Assembly: GCF_021869535.1 (NCBI RefSeq)
Contig: NW_026262712.1
Span: 66,310,100 to 66,374,099, forward strand
Source of the DNA: Mytilus californianus
Lineage: Eukaryota; Mollusca; Bivalvia; Mytilida; Mytilidae
Length of the DNA stretch: 64,000 bases
Direction of reading: 5' to 3'
The notes below the pieces were generated by a model that saw nothing but the letters and a program-made list of their open reading frames with translations, was not told the DNA's origin and did no database searches. Made by a program: the position numbers and the translations under genes. Positions 10,293-22,578 of this stretch are shown here, in pieces. Every line of letters begins with the position of its first letter. The first letter of the stretch is position 1.

Positions 10293-11957
10293 GGGGAAAA
10301 CAAAACTAAACCAAACAAAGTCAAACAAAACCAACGAACCGAAACGAAACGAAATGAACATGTTAGTACCAATCAAAGTAAAAGTTAAACAAGAGGGAGA
10401 CGGGCATCAAAGCGGAGAAAATTGAATAAAACAAATAAATATTTCTCAAGAGCGGAGACTTAATTTAAAAAAAGAAGGAAACACATTGATTATGGTAGAG
10501 ATGAATAAAAAGAACAAAAAGAGTTGAGTCAATTTTAATTGCTCAAACAATTTCAAAGAAGACGCTTTTTCTGTAAACAAATCGGACAGCATATGATATA
10601 TCAGTATCCTGAAATTTTCAAGGTAACTGTTTAAAAAAAAAACATAATTCCCGAACCTATTTCAAGCTCCATCAAACAGATTAATTTTACCTACAATAAA
10701 CAATCTCGAACAGAAGCTAAGCATTTCAGATAATTTATTTAGAACTATTTGGTCATCACAATCAATCAAAAGATAACAGCGAATTTCGAAGTTATTGGTC
10801 GTAATGGACAAAAGGAATTCTAGATTGGATAGTTTACTCCCATTTTACATCTGTGTTTGTTTTTCACATTTGCCCAAACCTCACTTGCTTGATAAAGCGC
10901 CCATCAGTTTAGGAGTACAGTGAAAACTGACCAACTCGCAGTAAGTCGAATAATGGGGTAAGATTGAGTATGTAAATATGTATGTATCAATATTGATTCA
11001 ACCAAAATGGTTCAATACACATGAATTCTATTAAATTTAAAGGAAGATATTTATTTTGCTTTCCAGCTTCTTACTATCTGCATCCATATCGGCTGATAAA
11101 ATCGTTGAACGTACATTTTGAACGATCATCTTTAGTCTTTTATCGATTTCATGAAGATCATATTTTGCCTTTTATTATTGATTTAAAGTCCAAGAATTGG
11201 TACGGTAGGTAAAATACCGAATCAGTGGTGTCGCAATGAACGTCGGTTCAAATGTGGGAGGTTGTAGATTGGATTTTTTTATATGAGTATCTGCTTTACA
11301 CTGCTTATCCCCTATACATGCTGTTTTTAAGATTTATACAAATTATTAGAAGATTGGAGCTATGATAATGCTAGGAGGTAGACCAATCAAATCAAACTCA
11401 GCGTGATACTCTTGTGAAAGTTATATTTTATACCACATTAACACATCACATAAATATTACAGTCTAAATATCCGTGTAATAGTTGCCGCTGTACAAAAAA
11501 ACGCCCTTCTGTCCATATGAGCTACAGGCATTTTGATTAATGCGTGCCCTCAGTTTTAATTACATGAGCAATTTATAAATGAAATATTTGTTTGTGTTGT
11601 CATAAGTTTGTGTATGTGTTGTTTTCTCTCTCTTGGGGAGGCTTGTAGATTCTTAGCATATTGCCCAATCCAATTTAATACATTTTGAGAATGAAAAACA
11701 TATTGTTAAACAAAACCGCGATTTAAATGATATAATATCTTATAAGTTCACAACACCGATACACATTTTAGAAAGTTGAAGTGACAAATTTTAATAGTAA
11801 ATTATTTTGGTTGATTTTTGTCATATATACTTTTCCTTTTTTTTGTAGCATAATTTTGGTCGTTGGTTGTCTTAACTTATTATGCCATGTAAAACGATAG
11901 GTAAAGTGTCCGGCTATTGTATTTTCGAGTGATATTAAATGCGATCAGATCGATTAA
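10293..11957. other. Spacer of the large inverted repeat
   Basis: About 1.66 kb between the arms. The start has A-rich runs of the form CAAAACGAAACGAAA. I see no gene, RT motif or tandem repeat in it. Confidence 0.5.
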
Positions 11958-12850
11958 CTGCTATTTCGCAAGTATCATAATGTATTCAATGACTGTGCTG
12001 TATGCTATAAATATTTAAGGCAACAACGACTTGAATTTCACTTATAACCCAGCGTTTTACATTGTCCTGTTTTTTCGACAGCAATATTCAAACCGTCCTG
12101 TTTTTGTTTTCACAAAATGAGCCGTTATTTTTTTCTTTTTTTTTTAAGAAAACATGAATACGAAAGAAGGCATTATTGGCTTTCAAAACTGATTTTTTTT
12201 TTTCGAGATAGTAACTGTTATTTATAGTGAAGAACAAAACATATTACAATATTTAACCTTTTTCGATTTTATGTTAATTTTTTGTACTGAAAATATTTTA
12301 CAATAACCTTGCAGTATTACGATATATATAAGAATTCTCTGGGTACTTTTAAAAACGGTCTTTAGAACCAAGTACAGGGGACTCATAATATTTTCAATTC
12401 TATATCATGCTACCTTTGTTTTATAGTAAATTGATAAATATTACAGTGGTGAACTCCTGAGTTTTAAAAAGAGGTGTAAGAAACTAAAGAATAGCAGTGA
12501 AAAATCAGAAAATTTATATAAACACAAAAATTCTACTGAAAGAGAACTCCCTACAAAAAATAGAATTACAGTAACAGTAACCTTAATCCGCCCATGTACT
12601 ATTTCCCATTCACAATAACATTTGAATTGAAAGAAATATCCAATAAAAAATTAAAACAACACTTGACGACATGCGTCAGAAGGCTTTTCTGTATTTACCT
12701 ACATCCGGAACACTCAATGCTGATAATTTAAAAGCCAGATATGTATAAATACTGAAACAATTGAAAAGGTGTTAAGCCAAAAGTGACATTAAAAATAGCA
12801 AAATCCATCTAAGGTTAACTTTGCCTGAGGGAGTTGACACCTAGGTTTTT
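11958..12850 (-). repeat. Right arm of the large inverted repeat, inner half
   Basis: Reverse complement of 9435-10292. The arm stops at CACCTAGG near 12850, where the LINE insertion starts. The homology resumes at 19560. Confidence 0.8.
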
Positions 12851-13486
12851 TTATAATTTATATATAAATGGCCTATTTTAAATTATTGACTATTGGTTGC
12901 TAAACGTCCAGTTACAAATATTGCATGCATGTTCAGGACGATAACAAATTAACTATAAATCCAACAGGTAGGTCCAGTAATAGAATCCGTTCAGGATGAA
13001 GGTCGGCAAAAGTTAGATCGCCACTTGAAAATGAGAGTATAGTTTAAACATATTTTATTGTCCAAAAACATTGACAATAGGATTAGACACAAGTTTGCAA
13101 CTTAGAACGTCTTCTCCATTACATACAAATAATAAATAACCGAACAAAATAAAATAAATAATAATAACATCATAAACAATATTAATATGGAGACATGAAA
13201 TTAACAAGAATTTAAACGACATGGCTCATCAATTTCTAAAAGTCGAGTTGACCGTAAATGTATTGATGATAGACCTAGTAGGTTGTTTTAAATTTGGAAT
13301 AAATATTCACTCAAAAGGTAAGTTATTATTTTAAAGCAATTAATTAATAGTTGACAACTGATGGGATTTTATATACAAATCAAATTGATGATCCATGTCT
13401 TTGAAAAAATGAACAATTTCATTCGAAGTCAACAAAAAGTAATTACATTATAATTCTAATATATATTTAACCATAATGTCTATTCA

Positions 13487-15625
13487 CTATGAAAAGCGAT
13501 TGATCTCTTTGATATAATTCTGCACTTTTGTAAAAATTAGCGTGTTTATGTTCATATTAAACATATCATTACCGTACATTAAAGTTTCCAAGTCAGTAGG
13601 TATATTTTCTTTTCTAAGTTCAAAAAATAAGATATTCCTTTGAGCTGTATAATTTTTACATGAAAGGAAATAATGTTGAGCATTTTCATATAAATAACCA
13701 CATTGACACATTGCGTTAGGTTTAATATTTGCGTGATACAGATCCATGTTAAGGCACTGCATTTGTTTCTTAATCTTGCGTGCAAAACATTTAAATATCT
13801 ATCGCCAATAGTGAAATACGTAGGGGGTGATTTGTTTTTATAATATTTCTGTTTAATTTTTAATTTAAACATATTTAAAGACAGTTCATTTCTTATACTT
13901 AAATCAAGCGAATTCCACAGTTTAATACTTGATGGAATAAATGATTCTTGATAAAGGGACAGTCTACTAGAGGTTTGGTATATATTTTCACTGTTTCGTA
14001 GATTGTAATTGTTTGTTTCTGCAACTGTAGGGGGTATTAAATCTAATAAGTATTCTGGAGCGTCCTCTTTCATAATTTTGTAAAATAAAGTTAATTTCTT
14101 AACTTCCCGTCTAATCTTTAACTTTTCCCATCCCGTCTCTAAATAAAGTGATTGAGTGCTAGCATAGCTTGTTAAACCAGTGACAATACGTGCTGCTTCC
14201 AGTTGTAATTTTTCTAATTTTTCAGAATTCAACTGTCCGCAATTATCCCAAACTTCAGAAGAATATTCTAGAACGGGCTTAATAAAAGTTAAATATATTT
14301 TTTCTAAATATTCCCTTTTCAATCGGAATTTCAAACGTCTAAGAACATTTAATTTTTTTGATACCTTTTCTATTAAAGAATCAATATGCTTGGTCCACTT
14401 ACAGTCACTGCTAAACAATATACCTAAATGTTTGTGACTAGTAACTGTATCTACATGAACTCCGCCAAAATCAAAAATCAAGTTATTTTTTGAATTTTTG
14501 TTACTAAACAACATGATATTAGTTTTATTTGGATTGAATTTAACTAGCCAATCATTTGCCCAGGAATTAATATTTTGTAGATCGATATTTATCATAGATT
14601 GAAGAGTAGTTTCATCTGGAGCAGTATGTCCAATAGATGTATGGTCTGCAAACATTCTACTTAATCCAATCATATCATCTGCAATGTCATTAATGAATAT
14701 TACAAATAAAAGAGGACCCAGTACTGAACCCTGTAGAACACCAGCTTTAAGATTACCTAATTCGGAAGTCGCCTCTTTTAATACTACCCTCTGAGTTCTA
14801 TTTGTTAAGTAACTTTCAAGCCATATTAACAGATTGCCTTTTATACCATATCTTTCTAACTTGTGAAGTAGGCCCCTTATCCAAACTCGATCGAATGCCT
14901 TGCTTACATCAGCAAAAGTTAAACTTGAATAAAATTTATTGTCTAAAGCATACACGATAGAATGGTACATCTCAATTAGTTGATGAAAAGTAGAGCAGCC
15001 GGGTATGAAACCAGACTGAAATTTATACAAAAGTGTATTAGAAACTAAATGATTGAACATATGTTTATATATTATTTTTTCTAGTACCTTGTTCACGCAA
15101 GAAAGAAGTGATACTGGTCTATAATTAGACGGCATTGACTTATCTCCATTTTTAAATAAAGGAATAACATATGCCAATTTCCAATCTTTAAGAAATATAT
15201 TTTGAGAGAGCGATTTGTTAAAAAGAATACATAAGGGAAGTGCAATTTCATTTTTTACTGTTATAAGCATTCTATTACTGATTTTGTCTGGACCAACAGC
15301 TTTATTTGGATCTAAAGTAGAAATAATATCTTGAACGTCTTCTAAAGTTACAGTAATTTCTGACAAAACGTTAATACCTCTATCATCGAAGTCAGACAAA
15401 TTTTTGTTTTCTTCATCTAGACTAGCTATTGAACAAAAATATCTATTTAGAATATCAACTTTTTCTTTTGCATCATAAGAAAATTCAAAATTATTACTAG
15501 GGTTTTGCATCGGTGGAATATCATTTGAAGATCTGCCTTCTTTTAATAAGGAGTTTATGATTTTCCAATATACACTACTATTTGTTTGCTTGAGTTCATT
15601 TAAGTTTTCATTAATATTTTCATAA
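13487..15625 (-). pseudogene. LINE ORF2, reverse transcriptase and C-terminal part
   Basis: A 643-residue open frame (15510-13579) holds the LINE RT domain. Signatures are GPDKISNRML, the NYRPVSLLS block, motif A ADVSKAFDRVW, motif B LQGSVLGPLLF, motif C MFADHTSIGH, and the thumb block KHLGILFSSD. Motif C should read FADD; the second catalytic aspartate is histidine, which should abolish activity. Near 13765 the frame slips. The true C-terminus continues in the frame of 13762-13487 with a CQCG...HYFLSC zinc-knuckle-like segment and ends KEINRFS. The N-terminal side joins the endonuclease frame through a one-base slip in a T-run near 15625. Confidence 0.92.
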
Positions 15626-16954
15626 AAGTTTAATTTGTTTAATTTGTTTCTTCAAATTATTCACTCGATTCCTTTGGTTTTTAAATTTCTTTTCGTTTGT
15701 AGTGCTTTTATTTTTTTTAAATATTTTCCGAAACCTGTCTCGTTTTCTTATTTCTTTACGGAGATTTGAATTAAACCAGATTTTATCACTAGATCGAATA
15801 ATTACTTCTTTTTTCGGAATGCAAGATTCAGTCACTTTTAAAAATTCGTGCGTAAATATATTGCAACATTCATGGATGTTAATATCATTATCCAGTAATT
15901 TATTCCATTCGACCTCTGAAACCATCTGTTTCATTAAATTATAACCCCCCCCCCTTTTATAGTCCCATATTGTACGTTTGAAACTCTTCGAGTTACTGAA
16001 CCCGCTTCTGACTGTTATGTAAGTACCTTCATGATCACTTATGTCTCTATTGATAGGTATAATATCCGAGTCAATAAATTGAATGGAATCAGTTATTAAT
16101 ATTGGGTCTAATAAGGACAACGAACCAGTTCGTGAATCAAAATGAGTAGCATCGTTAATTGTATTAAATAGACCATTTATACTTAGTATATCACTGATAC
16201 AGTTAGGTAGGTTGAGAAGGAAATTTTTATTTAGATCACCCAAACAAATAATATGATTAGTTTCGTCTAAAGCCCTTTTCAACATCATATCGTATAGCGA
16301 CCAAAAATTGGACGGTGAAAAGCGCTCAGATCGATAAGTAATGTTTATCAATATCACGTGCAATTTTGTTTTCAACTCAAACCACATAATTTCTAGACTA
16401 TCATGCTCCAAATCCAGGCGCCGCTTTATTTTAATGTTACTTCTATAATACATAATAACTCCGCCTCCATCGGAGTTCCTGTCTTTCCTTATTGGTATTT
16501 CAAATTCCGGGAGTGCTATTTTTTCGTTGGTAATAAAAGGGGCCAGATGAGTTTCTGAAAAAAATATGATATCGAATTCTTCTATAACATTTGAAATATA
16601 ATCCAGTTTGTTTCTCAAACTGCGTATATTACAGTGGAAAATTGATATACTTTGGTCTGAAATGTCAACTGTATTCGCAGGGCCTGGATTTGATTCAACA
16701 TCTCCTGCCAAAATCAACATATTTACATATATAAGACAAATAAACAAGAATGATAAAATGTTTTTCAGCATGGATAATTGGTTTTTAACTAAGCAACAAA
16801 GCCATAGTATAAATGAACAAAATACATCATATATATTGACATGTATTTTTATCGCTTTTCTTGTAAGTACTCCACTAATTTTGCCGTAAAATAGCCCTGT
16901 TGTTATTCTATGTGTGATTGCGTCACTACCCATTGTCAAAAATTGATCTGACAC
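15620..16954 (-). pseudogene. LINE ORF2 N-terminus: hydrophobic leader, 2A peptide, APE endonuclease
   Basis: A 444-residue frame. Residues about 40-83 are hydrophobic (FILWLCCLV, then ILSFLFICLIYVNMLIL). Directly after comes AGDVESNPGP, which fits the 2A ribosome-skipping consensus D-V/I-E-x-N-P-G-P; the skip would fall between G and P. The APE-type endonuclease follows: HCNIRSLRNKLDYI, the FFSETHL metal-binding glutamate, the CLGDLN motif and the DISDHEG histidine block. The basic C-terminal tail leads into RT. 2A motifs are known in LINEs of sea urchin, amphioxus and molluscs. The hydrophobic stretch before 2A resembles a signal peptide; the 2A product could be sorted differently when skipping fails, but this is inference. 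Confidence 0.9.
16679..16710 (-). other. 2A ribosome-skipping motif
   Basis: Codons for A-G-D-V-E-S-N-P-G-P. Every consensus position of class 1 2A peptides is present. It lies at about residues 82-91 of the 444-residue frame, before the endonuclease. Confidence 0.9.
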
Positions 16955-18744
16955 ACATGTTTAAAAAGGGCTGTATATAAACTAAACAAAGAAAAAATGA
17001 CTTAATTGTTGACTTCGAATGGTAAGAATGAAAACATATGAACATATAAAACAAAAAACAGTGTATGTACAAGGAATACTTGCGTTCTGTAAATCGATGT
17101 ATGTTTGCTAATATCAAAATTGGAAAAAAAGGTTATAATATACTTTTTAACTGTAGATTAATCAATCTATAAACGAATATATATATATTTAGCACATACT
17201 TACAACTTCTCGTCCAATCAAATTGCTTATATTCGCCTTCTAATTTTCATAGTACATACTTTTCCTGTGTACTAAGTAACTACGCATGAATGACCACAAG
17301 GGTAAGATTTCATTGTATCGTAATCAAGATATTTAAAACATAAATTGCCACTGGCTATTTTGAAATAAAATGCTGTGTTCCAAATTAAATTAAATAGTTT
17401 GTAATTAGTTTTCACGTTGATTTTTAAATATCCTGCTATTAAAATCTTTGGATCTAAAAAATGTTTTTGACAATTGCAAATTTTATCATTTAAATAAAGG
17501 GTAATACATATGGATTAGAGTACAACGATATCTTAACATTATGATAATGTATCATCCATGCAATTACTTTGTACACAGAAAAGTGTGTACTATGAAACCT
17601 TGTGAAGGAAAATTAAAGCAACTTGGTGATAATTTTTTAAACTTTCTTAAGGAAGGTGATCTATTTCGTCATGAATTGATTGATTTATTGATTATTGGTT
17701 GCTTAATGTTCAGTGGCAAATATTTCATGCATGTTCAGGACATGTCATGAATTGAAAAACTGTGATTATGTCTGAAGATAATGTGCCACCTATATATATA
17801 AACATATTCTGATAAATCTTTTAGTTTTTACTTTGAAATAATAAAAAAAAAAACACAAAACATAAACCTATAATCTCTGATCTATTGGTAGTTGCTTTTT
17901 AATGCCTATCTGCTAGACTATATCTATTGTGACAAACTATCTATATGTTTCAAATTTATTATAGCTTTAGTTTTACTGTGAAATTAAAAAATGTTTTCAA
18001 AACATGTAAAGCTTCCACTGCAATTTAATTATTGCCTGCTTTTGGTCAATTTATTTTGTCATCTTACCAAGTAAGAAGAACATGTATAGTAAAACACCGC
18101 TTTATATCAGTATACATACTTACACGAGCAGCTATCATCTTTTCATTCTGGAGTGAAGGGCCTTTTGAAATCACATATTTAACAATGATACTAGTGAGTA
18201 GATTTACAAAACTTCGTTAATGAGCTCCGTTTTACAAACACCTGTGATACAAGTAGTCAGCCAAAATAAACGATCAATAGACCAATTAAAAGATTCGAGT
18301 TGTAAATATGTGCTAAATTGGATAGTCTATGGAAAGGTATATACTATGAAATTAAGAGCTCGGGGCAAGCCCCTCGCTCTAAATTTCATAGTATATACCT
18401 TTCCATAGACTAACCTAGACTTATTCCTTTTTTGTACCTGTTAAAATTTGTATAGTAATTAAAATTCGAATATCTACATTAATTTTAATTTGACTTAGAA
18501 GGTCTAAAACTTTAAATTTGTGATCAGACACAACAAAATTTAGCGTTTAAATTTTTAAATTACTGAAGTTACAACACAGCCCAAGTAAGTCACTAAAGAA
18601 CAAATCAAAATTTCCGGTTGAGCGATTTGAGATTAATAATAGAATTGATATGTCGAGAACACGCTCACTAGTATCTATTTTAAGACAAGTTTGTAAACAA
18701 GTATAGAGTTTGTAAACAAGGATACACGTGTAGCGGTAAACAGT
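16955..18744. other. Non-coding stretch between LINE ORF1 and ORF2
   Basis: Unusually long for an inter-ORF spacer. It contains a perfect-stem hairpin element (18323-18412) and a phrase ending CATGCATGTTCAGGAC (17685-17750) that is repeated at 12880-12940. This suggests later insertions within the LINE. No protein is recognised. Confidence 0.5.
18323..18412. mobile_element. Hairpin (foldback) MITE
   Basis: TAGTCTATGGAAAGGTATAT and the following ACTATGAAATT reappear as an almost perfect inverted copy ending at 18412. The loop region (TCGGGGCAAGCCCCTCG) is itself palindromic. No coding capacity. Confidence 0.85.
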
Positions 18745-19500
18745 TTAATAATCGTCGTCTTCATCGGAAATTTCACTTCCTAGATCTCTAATATCCTGGT
18801 TACACGAAATAACGATATAATCCGATTCTGGTGTTTCTTTAGCTATGATTTTACCATCATGAGTCCAAAAAGAATGTATTTTTTCGGTGAACCGTAGGAC
18901 ATTCAAATGTTTCAGGAGCCCATAGCGGTATTTTGTTAGGTTTTCTGAAATGAAAAGTTTATCTTCATTGTTTTTTAGTTTCTTTTTGTTTGAGAATACC
19001 AATTGACGAGTTCTATATGACAGGAAACGAACTATAACAGACATTTTACCGTTCTTGACCTTTCCTATTGGATGTGTTCTACCAAGATCCTTTAAATTAA
19101 TATCAAGACCTAATTGCTCATTGCAGATATGCCAAACTAGAAAATCAGTATTGATTGGTTTTATTATTCTACCATTGCCATTTGTTGGTATCTTGATGTT
19201 GTTGAAGCGAAGACTTGTTCTTCTTGAGTACTGCTCTTGCTCTTCAACCCTTTTTCCAAGATCAGTTACTTTGGTTTGCAACTTGTTGATCGTTAATGAT
19301 TGTGTTTTGTGATGTTAAGGCTTGTTTATTTTGTTCAATTGCTTCAATATAAGGTTGAATTTTGTCAGATACAATTTGCTCGACCATGGGTTTTATATCT
19401 AGAAGCACTTTTTCTAATACCATGGGAACTATTGCCTGGACGAGAGTATATTGGATAGAGACAGAAATTTTGCCTTGCACCTGGCAACCAACGAGTGGTT
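18745..19500 (-). pseudogene. LINE ORF1, coiled coil plus RRM-like domain
   Basis: Two overlapping frames (19480-19262 and 19281-18745) make up one ORF1 protein broken by a frameshift near 19297. The N-terminal frame starts MQGKISVSIQ and is helical (VEQIVSDKIQPYIEAIEQ). The second frame begins with a coiled coil (LQTKVTDLGKRVEEQEQYSR), then SLRFNNI, HICNEQLGL, the MSVIVRFLSYRTRQLVF strand-helix block and LFISENLTKYR. This is the L1-ORF1p-like layout of a trimerising coiled coil and an RNA-binding RRM used by many LINEs. It ends with an acidic tail (SDEDDDY). Role in family: RNA binding and chaperone activity in the RNP. Confidence 0.75.
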
Positions 19501-19515
19501 GCAGGGGTTCTTAGT

Positions 19516-19544
19516 GTGTAGAGAGCGTGGCACTCTCTCTACAC
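19516..19544 (-). promoter_or_regulatory. Hairpin in LINE 5' region
   Basis: GTGTAGAGAG pairs with CTCTCTCTACAC across a short loop. A second copy of the same hairpin and following sequence lies at 27353-27420, so it belongs to the LINE 5' end. Function unknown. Confidence 0.6.
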
Positions 19545-19559
19545 GCCCCATTCTTATGG

Positions 19560-20480
19560 ACGCAGCTGTGAACTTGTACTTTGCTCCAAGATGATTGTCG
19601 TACGATAACTTAAAAAGGCGGAAGTAACAAATACGGAACTACCCCTTAGTACAAAAATCAAATATTCCGTTTCCTTTTATTTGCTATTTAAAAAAAGAGG
19701 CAGATTTAGGGGGCAGGGGTGCATCCACCCCTAATGGAGCTACATATATGATAAATGCATACACTTTTTACAAGCATCAGACCAAACGTTGGCTAACTAG
19801 GCCCCCACCTTTTCAAATTCCTGGATCTGTACCATTATTGAAGCCCCTCATTGAGGTCTCCAAGTCAAATATACAGACATATACTATTAAAAACTTCATT
19901 AAGAGCAGTAATCACAAAGTTGACAAGTATACATTTTGCATATTGTTTGTTTATTTAGAGAATCAAAGTGTGTCAAAATCAGGTCTTACTAATAAATTTT
20001 TCAGACTTAGAGGAAACATATTTCTCATTTTCACCCTGTAGAGCAAACATGTTAGCCTTTTGTTTTATGTTATATTTAGTTTTTCAGAAAATATTGTTTT
20101 CGTTTTTATTTGTTTTGGTAAATTTCATTTCGTTTCGTTTCATTCTTATTCCGTTTCGCACTTGTAACAGGTATTCAATTTTTAGTCCTTTCCCCTTTCC
20201 TATATTTTAATCAAAAATTAAAAAATTCGAACTTTCAAAAAGCGAAATGATCAAAACTGCACGTTATGTTTAGTATTTTTAAAGTTTGAATAACTATCTA
20301 AACAATTACATTTTACAACGAATTCTAGAATTTTAGAATTTTTAATTTTTGGAGAAATTAAAAAAAAAAATATAAAAATTTAGAATGTTGATATTTCAAA
20401 ACTTTGTTCAAAAATCCAAAAATCTAGAATTTGAAAACTTTTTTAGAATTTTGAATTGTTAAGTGTTTCACGGACCATTA
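19560..20480 (-). repeat. Right arm of the large inverted repeat, outer half
   Basis: Reverse complement of 8745-9435. It is longer than its partner because of an extra block of about 190 bp at 19695-19890. Confidence 0.8.
19695..19890. mobile_element. Short insertion in the outer right arm
   Basis: About 190 bp are absent from the left arm, while the flanking text is collinear. The insert begins with GGGGGCAGGGGTGCATCC on the plus strand. It is short and non-coding, and may be a SINE or MITE. Confidence 0.5.
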
Positions 20481-21794
20481 GTTTCAGGAACTTTTTAAAT
20501 TTCTATGACACAGTGACTAATTTATAATAACAAGTAATACATTATTTACTTAAATCTGTAGCACCTATTGCAATTTGCCACATGGCATTCGGAATGTCAC
20601 TCTTAGAGATGGATTTTTTTTCAATTAAACAGAACAATCAGATACATTCCAATCCATTTATGAACCATATACAGAGTTATGTTTAGCTACTGGACAAAAG
20701 TCATAAAAGATCAAATGTTAGTAGTTTCTTCTGAACGATTTTTTTTATTTTTGCAAGTTTACTCGAAATCAGTTCTTTATATCAATGCCTCAAAAACAAA
20801 GTCATACAGATAAAAAGTGTAGAATCAGATGTTATGTTTCAAAGAAGAATGAACATAAGAGCAATACGTTGACACAGTATGTCCCTTTATTACCATGATT
20901 TACGAATTTGACCTCTGAATTATCAAACCAAATGTTTGACATACTCAACACGAGGTAATATTTCACAAATTCGGTGCCAGCATAAGAATAAATGCATATG
21001 AAATTGAGATAAAATTAGCACAGTAAACAGAAAAACTTACGTATTATGGTGTGCGGGAAACTGAGCGTGAAAACCTTTATTGGCGTTATCAAAAGTATGT
21101 CTGCAAACATTTAAGGTAAGAAAATGATGCAGTAGCGTGTCACAGAATCGGGATAGTCAAAAGGGTCAAACATAAAACCTGTCCAATTATCATTCGACTT
21201 GCCTCTAGGGATTTAAAGATGAAAATACTAACTAGCCAAAAAAATTGAAAGGTTACAATGATTAAGTTCTTGTTATTCAGGATCTAAAGACCATGCTTTT
21301 AAAAATTATATTTTTTTTAAACCTATGGCTCTGTTAATAAGCTTTAACCAGGGAAGGCAAAAGAATGTGTCTGATAAGAAACAATAGGAAGGAAATAGTT
21401 GAAAACCCAGATTAACTTTGTAAGCCTCGGATCGAAAGTGTCAAAAACGCTAACTTCTGATTACTAGACATTTAGTGGAAGACACCGAAATTTTAGAGAT
21501 GTAAATACACAAAGTCCCAGATTTAACAGAGATAACTTAAGGTAGTTTGCTATTGTGCGGGAATACAACCTGTAAAATTAATTTAAACGGCGCTTAACAT
21601 TTGCGCCAATTTTGAAAATATCATTTTTTTTTTCATTTGTGCCAAAACAAAGTTTTCATTTGCGCCACTTATAAATTTTTCATTTTTGAACAGGTCCGAT
21701 CTGATACATTTTAGACAACTACCGTGACTTAGTAGGTAAGTGGTATTAAATGAGTTCATGTTCATGTTATATGTTATGATAAGATGGGTCTGTT

Positions 21795-21956
21795 GATTAC
21801 CAGAGTTCTCAAAATCCTTTTCCCCTGGTGGTCCAATTCTCGGCTTTCTAATATTCGGCTTTGAGCGTATACTCAGAAAAGCGCTTCGGACGCATGAAAT
21901 TATTTAACGTGTTTTTTTTATTTTTTTACAGCACTGGGTCGATACCTCTGATCGTG
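21795..21956 (+). repeat. Hammerhead-type repeat, left fragment
   Basis: Contains GGCTTTGAGCGTATACTCAG, GCGCTTCGGACGCATGAAAT and CAGCACTGGGTCGATACC. The same phrases appear around 45320-45440. The unit is interrupted at 21957 by the Naiad tail and resumes at 22579. Confidence 0.6.
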
Positions 21957-22578
21957 GATTATCTTAGTCTTGGTCTTAGATGCATGGTTTTTTTATTCGT
22001 TGTTATTGGCTTTGAACTAGCTGTCAGTAACTTCGAAAACTCTCAGATCTGTACTTGGTGTCTTTTTGTTGTTGGGATGTACAAGTACCCGGTCACGTCC
22101 ACTCTGTGTTGTTGGGATATACAAATACCCGGTCACGTCCACTCTGGGTTGTTGTTAGATGTACTTCTATTTGTATCCATCTGATGAGTTAAGCCTTTTT
22201 CAACTTATTTTTATAATTTGTTCTTATGTTGTACGGTTGCACCACTGTCCCATGTTAGGGGGAGGGTTAAGCGCCCGCTAACATGTTTAACCCAGCCACA
22301 TTCGGTATGTATGTGCCTGTCCCAAGTCAGGAGCCTGTACTTCAGTGGTTGTTGCTGTGTTACATATTTGTTTTTCGTTCATAAATTAGGCCGTTAGTTT
22401 CCTCGTTTCAATTGTTTTACATTAGTCATTTCGGGGCCTTTTAAAGCTGACTATGCGGTTTGGTTTTTTGCCCATTTTTGAAGGCCGTACGGTGACCTAT
22501 AGTTGTTAATTTCTCCGTCATTTGGTCTCTTGTGAACAGTTGTCTAATTGGCAATCATACCACATCATCTTTTTTATA
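21957..22578 (+). mobile_element. Naiad-type 3'UTR fragment
   Basis: Shares with the other PLE UTRs the phrase GATGCATGGTTTTTTTATT, the box CCTGTCCCAAGTCAGGAGCC (22316-22335), AGGCCGTACGGTGACCTATA, and the terminus GGCAATCATACCACATCATC. No RT codons remain. It has a direct near-repeat with GTACCCGGTCACGTCCACTC at about 22085-22145. Confidence 0.75.

Larger units (their letters stand above)
12852..19555 (-). mobile_element. Nearly complete 2A-bearing non-LTR retrotransposon (LINE)
   Basis: A 6.7 kb insertion in the right arm of the inverted repeat. On the minus strand the order is a 5'UTR hairpin (19516-19544), ORF1 (about 19500-18745), 1.8 kb of non-coding DNA with a hairpin MITE, ORF2 with a 2A motif, APE endonuclease and RT (16954-13487), then about 630 bp of 3' sequence ending in an A-run. 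The limits are defined by loss and return of homology to the left arm. Part of the 3' sequence (12880-12940) also occurs at 17685-17750, so this region may be composite. ORFs carry several frameshifts and one catalytic substitution, so the copy is inactive. Confidence 0.8.

Noticed and set aside
14180-14437. 85-residue plus-strand ORF
   Set aside because: Antisense shadow of the LINE RT frame.
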